Source of the DNA: Tiliqua scincoides
Taxonomy: Eukaryota; Chordata; Lepidosauria; Squamata; Scincidae
DNA length: 64,000 nucleotides
Assembly: GCF_035046505.1 (NCBI RefSeq)
Contig: NC_089829.1
Span: forward strand, 2,092,001 to 2,156,000
Direction: 5' to 3'
Part shown: positions 20,529-32,157 of the stretch, piece by piece
Layout of the letters: every line of letters starts with the position of its first letter
Position numbering within the stretch: position 1 is the stretch's first letter
Notes under the pieces: generated by a model
The model's input: only the letters and a program-made list of their open reading frames with translations
What the model was told of the DNA's origin: nothing
Databases searched by the model: none
Program-made: the position numbers and the translations under genes

Positions 20529-21447
20529 TAGGTCATTTGATAGGCTACAGCTTCAGATGTGGGTGGGGTCCAGATATGAAAAACAGTGAGAAGGCCACTG
20601 CAGAAAGAAATCCTTTTGACCTTCAGCTTTTAATTAGTCTTGGTCTGAGAAGTTCAACGAATTTTGTCTTAGGCTGCCCTCTTGTGGACGTGCCATGCAA
20701 TACTGGATGACAGGCACCTTGGCAGGAAGAAAACCCATCTTAAGTTGTGATAAGGTAGAATGAAAAGAGCTGCCATGGCTGGGAAATGCAGATGCAAATC
20801 TTTGGGTTGCAGTGGACTCTTCTACTTAACACTAACATCAAACTAGGAGTGAGGGATGTGTGAGAAAGAGCACTTAGTCCTGAATTTTAAAAAACCCAGC
20901 TCAGACTTCCAACATTCTTGAGCCCCCAAAGTCTCTTGACTCCAGCTGCAGAGGGAGCGAGGCTCTCTCATTTGGGGCATGCGCTTCATAGGACCCAAGG
21001 CACTCTCTCCTTTGTTCATCACCTGATCCATTCCAGGGTTCAGCTTTTCCGCTCAGAGTAGAACATCTGATCCATGAGGTCAAATTCCACCAGTGATTTT
21101 CTCCTTCCCCCTGCCCCCACCAGTCTTGACCCTTTTTCTATACATTGCTGCCTGCTTGAAGAGGAAATCCACCAAGAGCGTAGATGGGGTTGTCCAGAAA
21201 CAGTGAAAAGCCCAGCAGAGATTATTGGTTGCAATTCACTGCTCCCTTCTCACCAGAGATCCTTCTCTGTTCTTTCTCTGAGGCCCCCCCTCAGGCAAAA
21301 ATTCCTCCCCCCCTCCCGGCAAAATTTCCCCTGCTGGCTTGAGAGCTGGTTTCCCAGTCTGCCATGGGAATCACATAAAGCCCAGGGGGGCTGATCCAGA
21401 AGCACAACATACCTGCAGGGATATGTGCCCTTCTGGGTGATCTAGAA
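20529..21447. other. FBLIM1 downstream flank, nothing recognised
   Basis: I see no gene or named repeat. No clear AATAAA on the minus strand between here and the FBLIM1 stop could be assigned to that gene. Confidence 0.35.
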
Positions 21448-21753
21448 CAGGGGTCTCCCAACCCTGACCCGGGGGGCCAGATATGGCCCGTGGCCAGCCA
21501 AGTTGACCAAACACAACCAGAGTTGTAGTTGTGGGGTGGGAGAATGGGGGTCCATTTAAGCTTATGCTTTATTTCTTGGGCTGTGTTGGTGCTTGAAGAA
21601 ATCCTAGACATTTGAGCCCATTTGTTCATTCATTCATCCAAGTTCCATCTCTCATATATTTATTTAAATTTTTTATTTAATTTTTTTCCCAGCCCTCGAC
21701 CCTGTGCCAGATATTTGATGTGGCCCTTTGGCTGAAAAGTTTAGAGACCCCTG
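21448..21753. mobile_element. 306-bp non-autonomous hAT element
   Basis: It starts CAGGGGTCTCCCAACC and ends GAGACCCCTG, a clear inverted pair. The flanks ATCTAGAA (21440-21447) and CTCTAGAA (21754-21761) agree at 7 of 8 bases and fit the hAT target preference. The interior 'ggccagatatggcccgtgg' and 'tgtggccctttggctgaaaa' are typical of this abundant group. Confidence 0.8.
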
Positions 21754-22311
21754 CTCTAGAAAGCCAGGATCTGGGACAGATGGAGGCATGGGAGTACAGT
21801 CCTTTGCTTCCTGACAATCACCAGGGTCAGTCCAAGACATACACACCCTTGCCAAATACTGTTGTCCCCCTTTATATGAGGCCTTGCCATGGTCCTTACT
21901 GCGCAGTGCACCAGCCCCCATCACCACTGCTCCTCCTGGATGTGAAAAGAGATGGAGGGTGGAGGAGGCGTCAGCTGGTGGCTCAAGGGTTCAGATCACT
22001 TGATGTGCAGCATCCACACATGCCCATTGGGGGTCTTTCCATCACCAGCAAACCTCCCCATGATGAGCCAATGCCCAGCATGAGTCTCCTGGAAGGAACA
22101 GGCTAATGGGGGGGGGCAGGGACAGGGCCTGCAGCTCCGCCCTCAATGGGCCCACTGGTCAGTCCAGCCACACTCTGCTCAGTTCCAGCATTAAAGGCAC
22201 AGAAAAAGCTCAGATGAGAGAACAGGAAGGGGGCAAGGCGGGGGCAGCACCTGAGATCCCCCCCAGCTCCATGTTTGCCATAGTCCCCACAGATGCCACC
22301 CGTGCGTCTGC

Positions 22312-25300
22312 TCAGCGGGAGATCACTTCTTTCTGCTGGATGTTGCAGGATTTGCAGAGGAGACGGTCGCCCAGGGGGTAGCAGCTGCCCTCTGTGGGTT
22401 CTGGGGACAGCAGAACCCGGCACACCTGCAGCACAAGAGACCAGAAGCTTAGCTGGGGCGTTCAGGGGAAGTGCGGTGGGGACTTTTGCTCACGCACCAC
22501 AATCCGTGCTTGTCTTTCCAGGCAGTGGTGAGCTACTGATCGTCTGCACACCACCCAAGTCACTTTTTTCAAAGTAGTGCACAGTTAGGGAGGCTGGCTT
22601 TGGTCCTGAACGTGCAGCTTCACTCCAGATTCAGGCATCTGGGTGTCTAATCTGGGTGAGGGAGAAGGCAGGAAAGGGGTCCATGTTATGGTGTGTATGT
22701 GTGTGGGGGGAGGGGGGTTGCTGCATCCTACACAGATGGAAAGGGAAAGAAGAATGGAAAGAAAAGGCCCTGGCAGCAAGACAAATCCCAAGTGAGGTCT
22801 CCCAAGTTGACAGACCAGCAGCTGCCAACATCTGGAGAAAGAACTGAGCACGCAGCAGGAACGAAAGATGTGACTGTGAGGGGAAAAAGCCAAATGCTGG
22901 AATGGAAACAAACAAGGACAACAGGGCTTGAGCTGGGGGAAGAGGCACAGCCAGAAATTTAGGATGTTTGTGGGACGGACTCCAGAGCCCACTTACTTCG
23001 CACCGATAGCAGTCCTCATGGAAGTGTCGCCCCAGGCACACAATCTGGTAGGCGTCTCTCCCTGGGCTTGGAATGATGGGCTCCTGACACGCACAGCACA
23101 CCGAGGCGTACTTCCTGGAGGGCGGGCAAGTGAGAGGCTCAGGCCGCAGTCCTGCCTCAGAGGCACCCACTGCTTTCACCCAAGGCCATAATCTGGGGAG
23201 AATCCGCCCCATCCATTCCCCCCTTTCTCTCAGTCCCTTCTTAAATGGAAACACGCCAGAGTTCTCCTCTGAATTAAGCTGTTTCCCACGGTGGCTCACC
23301 AGCTGGCCAACGGGACAGCCCCAAACAGGAGAGGTGGGTTCATCCCTCTCCCTCTGCTGCTCCCTAGGAGTGGCTACTCTGGATGCCATCTTCCTTAGTG
23401 ATTTCATCCACTCCCACAGGGTGCTTGCCTAGAGTTCCTGCGGGCTAGAGCTTGGGTGTTGGAGACAGGGCTGCAACTTCTTGTTGCATACAGCACCCCC
23501 CCAAATAGCAACTCATCACCAAAGTGGGGAGCAGGAGACCCAGCCAGGCCCCGAAGAGGAATGCCCAGTTCCCACTGCCCTACCTGTAGAAGTCCTGGAG
23601 GCAGTGCACACCCATCTCCTCGTCGACCGTGAAGGCCTCATCCCCGATACTCCGGCCACACGCCACACAGGTGAAGCACTCTGGGTGGTAGGTGCTGCCC
23701 AGGGCACGCACCAGGTGACTCAGGATCAGGGCCTGGCACCGGACACACTTCTCCAAGGTGCTCTGTGTCAGGAGAGAAATCTCACTCAGGGGGCTGGAGA
23801 GGCGTGTGGTGTCCAAGGCTCACCTTCATGGCTGTGGTTTCAGGGCAGAAGAATGACCATGCAGGAGAGGCCTGATACAGCAGGTGCCCAGCAGGGGAGG
23901 CTGGCTGCAGCTCAGTGGTCAGTCATCCTTGCTCTGCCTGCAGTCAGTCACAGCAGATCCAGGCAGGGCTGAGATCTGGGCCCTTCTGGTCCCAAAGCCT
24001 TGCAGAGCCACTGCCAACTAGGGCTCAGGCATTGCTGAGCTCAAGGGACTGCCTGGGCAGCCTCTGTTGCAGGTGGCTTTCCACACTCCTAGAAGCCAGG
24101 CCGCCCACGCAGGGAAGCTTACCTCATAGCAGCCTGCACACAGTGGCCGCCCCTCCTTCTGGTAGAAGAGCTGCCCTGCCAGGGCACAGTGACAGGTCCG
24201 GCAGGTGAAGCAGTCCACGTGGTACTGTTTGTTCATGGCCTCAATGGCAGGGCCCTGCAGGAAGAGGGCTTTGTGGCAGAAGGCACAGATGCCTGGAAGG
24301 AGGAAATGGGGGTCAGCTGGTGGGTCTGTGCTGAGGCTGGTCAGAGAAGGCCTTGGAGGAAGACTGGCAATGGGTCCTCACCTGTGGACGTAGCTGTCTC
24401 CTCCCACCTCTCTGTCTGCTGCTTGCCAGCCTGACCAAGGACAGAGGGAAGGACATGACTTGGTCTCGCTTCTGCTGGAACCCTGGAAGGTGGCTGAGGA
24501 GCAAGAAGAAAAGGAGCAAGGCTGGCTGACTAGTTGCAGGGCACTGCACATCCCTGGGGGAGGCACCCGCTTGGCCCCAAGGAAGCCCCTCCAGGAGATG
24601 TCAACACTCTAGTGGCACCCTGCATTGGAGAGTGGCTGGTCAAGGCCTGGATGGGTACCTTTTGCCCCCCCCCCAGCTCTGTGGTGCTTTGGCCACAACC
24701 CTGGTTGCTGCCTGCACTTCTGTGTGCTGTCTTGCAACAGTCTGGGGTTGTGGGCAAACAACACTTGAGCTGAATGTGCAGTTTCTGCCAGTGCAATTGT
24801 GTTTTGCCCAACATGACCAGTGGTGACCATGTCCAATTTTATAAGCATTTAGGAGTCACAATAGGAAAGCTATAAATAGAGGGTGTTGGCATTACATTTT
24901 GCCAGTGGTTGTTATTTGAATTCAGAGACAGAAGCCCTGGAGATCCAGCAATTGTTAATGTCCCGTTTACTGTCTTATTATATGTTTCCAAAACCCCACA
25001 ACTGGTGAAACGTAGCCCCTCTTCCCACCGGGTAGGGGATCACAAGAGTCCAGAACAGAGTTTGGTGAATGAAGAAGGCAGGGTGGCAGGTAAGGCAAGA
25101 AGACCCTGCACAACAGAGCGGCCTCTTTCCACGTTACTGACCTGAACGCATTCGGTTATTTCTTGGCTTGGTTGCTGTACTATTTGCTTTTCTCCCAAGT
25201 GTTCTGAATATTTTTAAGTTAAATGAACTGAGAAATTGTTTTATGTTTTGGGGAGTCATCACTTTTGTGATGGGAGAACAACGTGGAAAGCACCTGCCGG

Positions 25301-26850
25301 GCACTGGTGCCCTTGAAATCACCCCCTAACTATCGAGTGACATAATTGTGTCCCTTCTTGAGAAAACAGCCAGCGAAGAGGAGAGCTCCAGATGGCAATG
25401 GGACATGTATGGTCCCGCAGGCCGAATGTCTGGAAAGGCCCTTTGGAGGATAGGTTACCTGCAATACCTCCACCCGCTTCTCGAGATCAGGACCAAGGGT
25501 CTCCACTGAGAATGGCACAGGGTGGAATTCTGGAGGGGGAGGAAAGATAAGGTTCAGGTCAGAGTCCATTTACTGCTGGGTGGGACCTCAGAGGTGGCAC
25601 CTCAGAGCAGCCTGAAACGGTCAGAGAGCAGTGCCTGCCTTTAGAACTAGAAACTTTAATTCCTGCCTGTGTTTCCCCGAAAATAACACACTGTCTTGTA
25701 TTTTTTTTTTTGCTCAAAAAAAACACATTAGGTCTTATTTTCAGGGTAGGTCTTATTTTTTTCAGAAGTCAGTCCCTTTCTAGTTAATGGAACTTACTCC
25801 CTGGAAGGCGTGTCCCCTCAGTGCCCAGGAGGATGTCTGCCTGCCTGTCTACTCAGAAGTCAGTCCCTTTCTAGTTAATGGGACTTACTTCCTGGAAGGT
25901 GTGGAGAGCCTCAGAGGCAAGGAAGGCAGGGTTGCCTCGCTTGCTGCTTCCCACCTCAGCTCCTCCTCAGCATCCTCTGCCCAAGGTAGCACAGCAGGCG
26001 CTTAATAGGTGGCGCGCACGGGAGTGCAGCGTTCCCGGTCATGTTGTCCACCCGCCCAAGGACCCCTTCTGCCCCCCAATCCCAGCTCTAACAAGGCCTT
26101 AGTTTTGGGGTAGGTCTTATATTTCAGCAATTCTCAAAAAGACACTAGGTGTTATTTTCGGGGTAGGTCTTATTTTCGGGGAAACAGGGTAGTAGATGCA
26201 TCAGATCAGGGATGCAGAAGACCACGTGCAAGGAACGGCCCTTGGTGCGGGAGCCCACACCCCTCCCCCGCCCCTAAGTGCTGAAGGAAGTGCACTCTGG
26301 GTGAGCTCAGGAGGTTCCTAATTTCTGGCTGGTCCTTCCTGTGACTTGGGGCCAGGCCCGAGAACCAGAGGCAGCACTGGGCTCAGGCCAAGTGCTGCTG
26401 GCAGATCAGCAGCACCCTGTAAGTGCTCCAGGTGGGAGGGGAGCAAAACTAGAAACATGGGGCGGGCCTGAAGGCCTGAGGCTCTGGGGAGAGGTCCCAG
26501 CAGGAAGACCAGTGGCCATGAAAAGCCGGCTCAAAGAACAACTGCCCCCCAGTGGTCATCCTCCTGCCCTGCTGTTCCCCAGACTGGACCATGATCCAAA
26601 AGGGGAGGTGCACAGCTGTCCGCCCCCCCCCCCACTCACCTCCACTGGGTATGCCGGTCCCTCCTTGGACTGCTTTGGTGATCCTGGTCGATATTTGGGG
26701 CAGGGTAGGGCCAGCAGGAATCAGGGCATCCTTGGGTGGGTTGCTGCTGGGATGTGGAGCCCCTGTTGGCCTTATTGTGCCCTTGGCCAAGGGGTCCCTC
26801 CTGGGGGGTGTAAGGGTGATGAAGATGGATGAGGCAATCCGCTTCTCCAT
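22312..26850 (-). CDS. FBLIM1: FBLIM1 (migfilin), filamin-binding LIM protein, seven coding exons
   Basis: Coding exons on the minus strand: 26850-26640, 25529-25459, 24493-24382, 24292-24123, 23762-23584, 23114-22997 and 22425-22312. All have AG/GT borders and compatible phases; 975 nt, 324 residues (human 373). Residues 1-20 (MEKRIASSIFITLTPPRRDP) are the filamin-binding strand, matching human EKRVASSVFITLAPPRRD. Residues about 71-131 are a linker much poorer in proline than the VASP-binding region of human. Three LIM domains follow: LIM1 from ICAFCHK (133), LIM2 from KCVRCQALIL (193), LIM3 from VCCACQEPII (253) to the end at VISR, each with the Cys/His zinc ligands. Migfilin links filamin and VASP to kindlin at cell-matrix and cell-cell junctions. 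The initiator exon also contains 24 bp of 5' UTR (acceptor at 26,875). Exon 4 was started at the AG before CCACC because only that acceptor joins in phase. Confidence 0.95.
25567..25569 (-). other. FBLIM1: Possible alternative FBLIM1 start just upstream of exon 3
   Basis: An in-frame ATG 38 nt before the exon 3 boundary would add MDSDLNLIFPPPP to the exon 3 reading frame. This resembles the human stretch PDLDLLPPPP. A stop lies directly before it, so it can be coding only as a new start in a transcript that begins within intron 2. Confidence 0.3.
25667..26190. mobile_element. DNA transposon in FBLIM1 intron 2
   Basis: The ends are CCTGTGTTTCCCCGAAAATA on the left and, inverted, ACCCTGTTTCCCCGAAAATA on the right. 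Inner 'ggtcttattttcagggtagg' repeats also lie near each end. Two palindromic squamate units lie in the middle (about 25,765-25,900). It is non-autonomous, with no transposase frame. Confidence 0.65.
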
Positions 26851-26874
26851 TTTGTCTGACCACAACTTCCTCAC

Positions 26875-27609
26875 CTGTGGTGGGGGAAGGAGAAGAGAGG
26901 AAAGGTGGAAGGGGCCCATGGATGGAGCTTAGGTGTGATTCAGTCAGGTCCTGGGGAACCCTGTGCCCAGATGTCCTGTTTCCTGAACTCCTGGGGCACC
27001 CAGGCCAAGCCCCCCTCCTCCTGCCTTGGTGTCCCCTTCCATACTTAGCAAGTTATTGGCAGGGCTTTGGGTCTGCTGCCTTGTGATCAGGAGCCCAAAG
27101 TTCTGGCCCAGCCCCCCAATTATGTGCCAAGGAAAGCTGCGCACGCGCCCTGCTGGTCCAAGCTCCCTTTGCCTGGCCCTGCTGCGCCTCCAGCCGCACT
27201 CGGCTCCCCGCCCAGCTTCTGGGCCTTCACCAGGCAGTGTGGCAAAGTTCAGCAGCAGCTTCAAGGACTTCACACCTTGCTGCTTTCTGGCAGGAAGGCT
27301 GAGAATATGCCCTTTTCAACATCCAGCTTTGGGTGAAGGCCAGCTACTGCCAGGTTGCAAAAATACTTGGCAAATTCAAAAGCAACCTATTTGTGTGCCA
27401 CATGGGTAGGGTGACCAGTTGTCATAACCGCAAAAGAGGACCAGGCACCCCAAAATATAGGACATTACAAAATAAAAGCTAAAAACACACGTATATGGAT
27501 TTCATGTGGTTAATTTAAACACTATGTTACTTATTATTAAATTTAAAGCTACATTACATATAATTATTACATATAATTTATTAATTACAAGAAGGCTATG
27601 TGCTGCCTG
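26875..27609 (-). other. FBLIM1: FBLIM1 intron 1 (5' UTR intron), downstream part
   Basis: This lies upstream of the acceptor at 26,875 on the minus strand. No upstream coding exon is expected since the start codon is in the next exon. No gene is seen; an AT-rich patch lies at 27,470-27,595. Confidence 0.5.
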
Positions 27610-28137
27610 TGTTGGAGTTTGGTGCAACTCTGTCTGCTGTCCAGAGGTGGCAGGATACTGTCCTGAAAGGGTTAAGCCATGGCCCAGTGATCCTACACTT
27701 TACCTGTCCCCTTTGGATGACCTATGTGGGGGTGTGGCCCAGACACTATAACCTTCCCTTCTGCTCCCTGCATGCCCCCTCTTCCTCACTGAAGACTGAC
27801 CTGACAAGATGGGTCACAGCAGGGCTCTGCTGGTGATGCCATCTTGACCACATGGCACACGCAGGACGAGGCAGCTCCAGGGCCTTGTTATCTCAAGTTT
27901 AGTGTAACCTCTGATCATAATCAGATGCCGTAACATATGCTTCTATGGAACCGTGAGTAAATGACTTCTTTTGCAACTTCAACCAGCCATTGTCGTTTGA
28001 CTTTCTTGATTAGCAGTCAGCTAATTAGTGTGGGAGCTTCTCTTGGATTGATTCCCAGCAAGAGGGGGGGTCTGCTGCTGAAGCTACTTTGCTTCCCCCC
28101 TAAAGAGGAAACCAATTTTTTAAGATTTCCTCCAACA
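27610..28137 (+). mobile_element. Solo LTR of the Ty1/copia family
   Basis: A 528-bp unit beginning TGTTGGAG and ending CCAACA, aligned end to end with the 5' LTR at 14,581-15,108 at roughly 97% identity by eye. The five bases GCCTG flank it on both sides (27605-27609 and 28138-28142), a 5-bp target duplication. This is the remnant left by LTR-LTR recombination. Confidence 0.9.
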
Positions 28138-28394
28138 GCCTGCAGGGGCTGCTCACAGGGAAAAGGAGGACATTTAATTTCTTTTTCCGGACACAAGGCT
28201 AAAAAAGAGAACACGTCCTGGAAAAAGAGGATGGCTCTGCACATGGACAATGACAAGGGGTGCAGCCTTCTCTGCTGCAGAATTTGGATCCCACCCCCCC
28301 TTCATTATCCTGCACACGCCCTGATTTTCAAAGACGTGTCAGCAGTGTGATTCTGCTGCAAGGAAGGCAAATGCAGTATTAGCTGCATTAACAG

Positions 28395-28912
28395 AACTGT
28401 AGCTTCCAAGTCAGGAGAAGTTGTGGTTCCGCTTTACTCTGCACTGGTTAGACCTCACCTGGAGTATTGTGTCCAGTTCTGGGCACCCCACTTTAGGAAA
28501 GATGCAGCCAAACTAGGGCAGGTTCAGAAGAGAGCAACGAGGATGATCGGGGGCTGGAGGACAAGCCCCATGAGAAAGATTGAGGGAACTTGGCATGTTC
28601 AGCCTGGAGAAGAGAAGGCTGAGGAAGATATGAGAGCTCTCTTCAAATACCTAGAGGGCTGTCATATGGAGGAAGGGAATAATTTAGTCTCAGCTGTCTC
28701 CGAAAGTAGAACTAGAACCAAAGGGTACAAACTGCAAGAGAGGAGATTCGATTAGACATCAGGAAAAGATTCCTGACGGTCAGGACGGTTGGGCAGTGGA
28801 ACAGATTGCAGAGGGAGGTTGGAGATGCTCTCAGAGGATTTCCTGCCTAAGGTTGAACTAGATGACCTAAGAGGCCCCTTCCAACTCTATGATTCTATGA
28901 AAAAACCTCTAA
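28395..28912 (+). mobile_element. CR1 LINE, second subfamily, 3' end with ATTCTATG repeats
   Basis: It contains [20 protein letters not shown], then 'cttgatgttgaactagatgacc'-like 3' UTR and the terminal 'actctatgattctatga', the classic amniote CR1 end. It is older than the other plus-strand copies and is broken by frame changes. Confidence 0.85.
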
Positions 28913-28949
28913 TTCCTGGAAGGAAGGGCAAAATCCCCCCTGCGGAACA

Positions 28950-30123
28950 AGAACCCACAAACCCAGGAAGGTGTGAACCCAGCAGGGATCTCCACGGCTC
29001 AGCGAAGCTGCCCCAGCCAAGACTCGGAGTCACCCCAGGGGGAGGTCAGGCGCGAGGACAGCTGGCGCCCCCCCGGACCCCTAGCGCCCTGCGGGCCCCG
29101 CACCCCAGCGGAGTCGCTCCGCGTCGCGCCCCGAAGGGAACAGGGCTCTCCGCAGCTCCGCCCACTCCTCGGTGGCTCCCGCTTTGGGCGCGCCGCCCTG
29201 CCCGCCTCCAGACCAGGGCTGCGAGGACCAGCGCGCCGCCACCGGGCACGCCCAGCTGGGCAGCATCGCATCTCATCGGACAGTCCCCAGCCGAACCCCG
29301 ACGCAGGGCACGTTCCGTTAAGTCAGCCGCGTCCGCGACTCGGCACGCCTGGGGGCTCCGGCAGGCTGCCCCCCACTCCGCCCCCGCGGACCGGCAGCCC
29401 CTGCTGGAGGAAGCGCCCGCGAGTCTGGAGCTGCCGCGCCCGGGCTGCAGACCTCTTCGGCGGGGCGAACTGCGGCGGGGCCTCCCCAGCGTCCTGCGAG
29501 GTCCTGCAGCCCCCTCGAGTGGCGAGCAGAGCAGAGCAGAGCAGAGCGCCCCCCGCCGGCTGGGCAGCCAGCCCGGCCGGAGAGAGGAGCGCCGCGGCGG
29601 CCCCAGCCCCACCAGCTCGCTCGAGAGGGGCCGCAGCAGCTTCCCGGGCGCCCGCTCTGCCTGGCGGCGGCTCTCTTACAACGGGAGCCCCGGAGACCCC
29701 CTCCGGCTTCCGGAGGGGCGAGCCTGCAGGCGCACCCAGCCACCCCGCGACGGCCGCCGAGCCTCTCCCTCCCGGACCCACCTGGATGCGAGGCGAGAGA
29801 GGCGCCTCCTCCCGGGCGAACAATGCAGGGCTGCGGCCGCCGGCCGCGAGCAGAGGAAGGCGGCCCAGTCCCCGGTCTCCTCCCCCTGAAGGCGGGCGCG
29901 GCGCAGCCACAAGCGCGCCCTCGACCTGCCCGCTGCTCCCCCCCTTCGGGCGCCACCACGGCCCGGCTGCCACTCCCTCTGATGGAGACGCCGGGCAGCC
30001 CGAGGCCCAGAGCGCCGCGCCCCAGCCTCGGCCGCCGAGCGCGGCGGCGCGACCCGCTTCCCCCACCCCGTCGCCGGCCTGCTCGGGACGTGGCCCGCTC
30101 GTCCTGGGCGCACCTGACCCACA
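28950..30123. promoter_or_regulatory. FBLIM1: CpG island, candidate FBLIM1 promoter
   Basis: About 1.15 kb of very high CpG density, 2-3 kb upstream of the FBLIM1 start-codon exon, which needs a non-coding first exon upstream. On the minus strand a candidate donor CATCCAG|GTGGGT lies at 29,782/29,781. The plus-strand frames of 366 and 397 codons are composition artefacts. The right edge is cut sharply by a CR1. Confidence 0.5.
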
Positions 30124-30690
30124 TATAACTTCAGGTATAGGCTCTTGGGTTCTGAGCTGTCTGTGACAAATCAGGAGAGAAATCTTGGGGTCGATGAAAG
30201 TGTCGACCCCATGTGTGGCGGCAGTGAAGAAAGCCAATTCTATGCTGGGGAACATTAGAAAAGGGATTGAGAACAAAACAGCTAATATTATAATGCCGTT
30301 GTACAAATCGATGGTAAGGCCACACCTGGAGTATTGTGTCCAGTTCTGGTCGCCGCATCTCAAAAAGGACTTAGTGGAAATGGAAAAGGTGCAAAAGAGA
30401 GTGACTAAGATGATTACGGGGCTGGGGCACCTTCCTTATGAGGAAAGGCTACGGCGTTTGGGCCTCTTCAGCCTAGAAAAGAGGCACCTGAGGGGGGACA
30501 TGATTGAGACATACAAAATTATGCAGGGGAAGGATAAAGTGGATAGAGTGCTCTTTACATTCTCACATAACACCAGAACCAGGGGACATCCACTAAAATT
30601 GAGTGTTGGGAGTTAAGACAAAACAAAATATTTCTTTACGCAGCATGTGGTTGGTCTGTGGAACTCCTTGCCACAGGATGGGCTATGTCA
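30124..30690 (+). mobile_element. CR1 LINE fragment, plus strand, truncated at both ends
   Basis: It starts in the reverse-transcriptase tail (equivalent of NFRYRLMGSELSVT) and ends within 'ttgccacaggatgggctatg', lacking the usual 3' UTR end. An inverted piece of CR1 3' end follows at once. Confidence 0.85.
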
Positions 30691-30758
30691 TAAGAACATA
30701 ACAGCCCCACTGGATCAGGCCATAGGCCCATCTAGTCCAGCTTCCTGTATCTCACAGC
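30691..30758 (-). mobile_element. CR1 3'-end fragment in inverted orientation
   Basis: 'cataagaacataacagcccc' and what follows are the reverse complement of the CR1 3' terminus. It directly abuts the plus-strand fragment, making a tail-to-tail inverted CR1. Confidence 0.75.
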
Positions 30759-32157
30759 TGCTGTTGTGGTCACAGTTCTTATGACCCTTCCTAGCCTTGC
30801 CCAGGAGCCTCAGCGCACTGGTCCACTCACATCCAGACCTCTCCAGACCCCTGGACAGGCTCTCTGCTGCCTGGCTCTGGCTGCCCACGTGCAGCGACAG
30901 GCAGACCCAGGCCCGGCCTGCTGAGCCTGCTCGGCCCCAGACGTCTCCGACTGTCGCCCCGGAGAATTCCTCTCCGAGGCTCTGGGCGGTGGGACGTGGG
31001 TCAGGTGGCTGCCAGCTTGCGAGCCAGGCCATGTGGAGCCGCTGGGGTGATTCTCACTCTCCATTCTGCTCATGCTCCACTTCCCAAAACAGCCCAGCTA
31101 GGAGCGCACCAGGATGCTGGCCTGCAAAGGTTCCCCATCGCATTCTAGGCGACCAGGCTGGGCCAGTCTTCCAGCAAGTGGGCTACTGCAAGTGCCCCTT
31201 CTGTAAGGAAAGGAACGGAGCAGCTGCCGCCGCCCAGGGCCCTCCGCCCCCTCCAGGATGAGCAACACTCCCAGGTGTGCTTTGAGCCCCCCTCCCCGCC
31301 CCCGCAAGACTTCTGGGCCTGGTCTAACAATCAGCCAGGGAAGAACCCTGAGCAGCTCATAATTCCAGAAGGCCAACTTCAGGGACAGAAAAGCACCCCA
31401 ATAACACAAGAGGTCACTCAATACCCAGCAGCTTCTGACCCAAACTGGGGCAGGGTTCTAGCCAGTGGTCCTGGGCTCCAACAGTAGCTTTAACAGGGTG
31501 TCTATATGGTAGCAGCTGAATGACCAAGCTGGAATTTAGGTACATTCCCAACTTCCTCATTTACTCCGTAGAATATTTCTGTAAATGTATATGGTTTTAT
31601 TTAGAAATTTAAGTTACAATGCAATCAAAAGAACAAAGACAGGCACTTAAACAAAACTCTAAAGAACAATACACAGCAGTCTTAAAATAATAAAAAGCCA
31701 ACTCCCAACTCTCACCCAAAGTTTACACTTAAGGCTTGATAACAAAGCTTCAAGCTGCCTTCCCAGGTGTGGCCTGGCAGGCATCCATCTCAAGAAATAC
31801 GTAGTAAGCCTTCTTTCTTACCAAAGTAAGCCTTCTTTCTTACCCTTTATACTTAACCAGCCTTCAGTAGCCTATCAAGAGCCAGGCCAGCTGAGCACTG
31901 TAGATCTCAGGATTGCTCACTGCATCCTCAAGGAAAATTTCTTGTGACACTGACCTCACACCACTCCCAAGTGGCACTCAGGTGGTTAGTCGGCAGCAGC
32001 TGCAATCAAGCAAGCATGACCAGTGAGTAGGGGGCTTACTCACTGGCCCTGCTTGCTTGCAGCTGCTGCTGCTGCTCACTGCTTTTCCTGCAGGACCTAG
32101 GCTCCATCCCGCAGGGCAGGCCTGTCATGAGCAGAGGGACCCCCCTTTCCTCTAGTG
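30759..32157. other. Intergenic, nothing recognised
   Basis: Open frames of up to 154 codons occur (30,797-31,261) but show no domain, splice context or familiar sequence. The second half (31,500-31,950) is AT-rich. Confidence 0.35.

Noticed and set aside
24378-24566. FBLIM1 exon 4 started at the second AG (after CACCTTCCAG)
   Set aside because: That start gives the wrong phase into LIM1; the AG just before CCACC has a better pyrimidine tract and joins in phase with both neighbours.
28789-30166. Overlapping frames of 366 and 397 codons
   Set aside because: They run from a CR1 tail through a CpG island into another CR1 and have island-type composition; no homology is recognisable.
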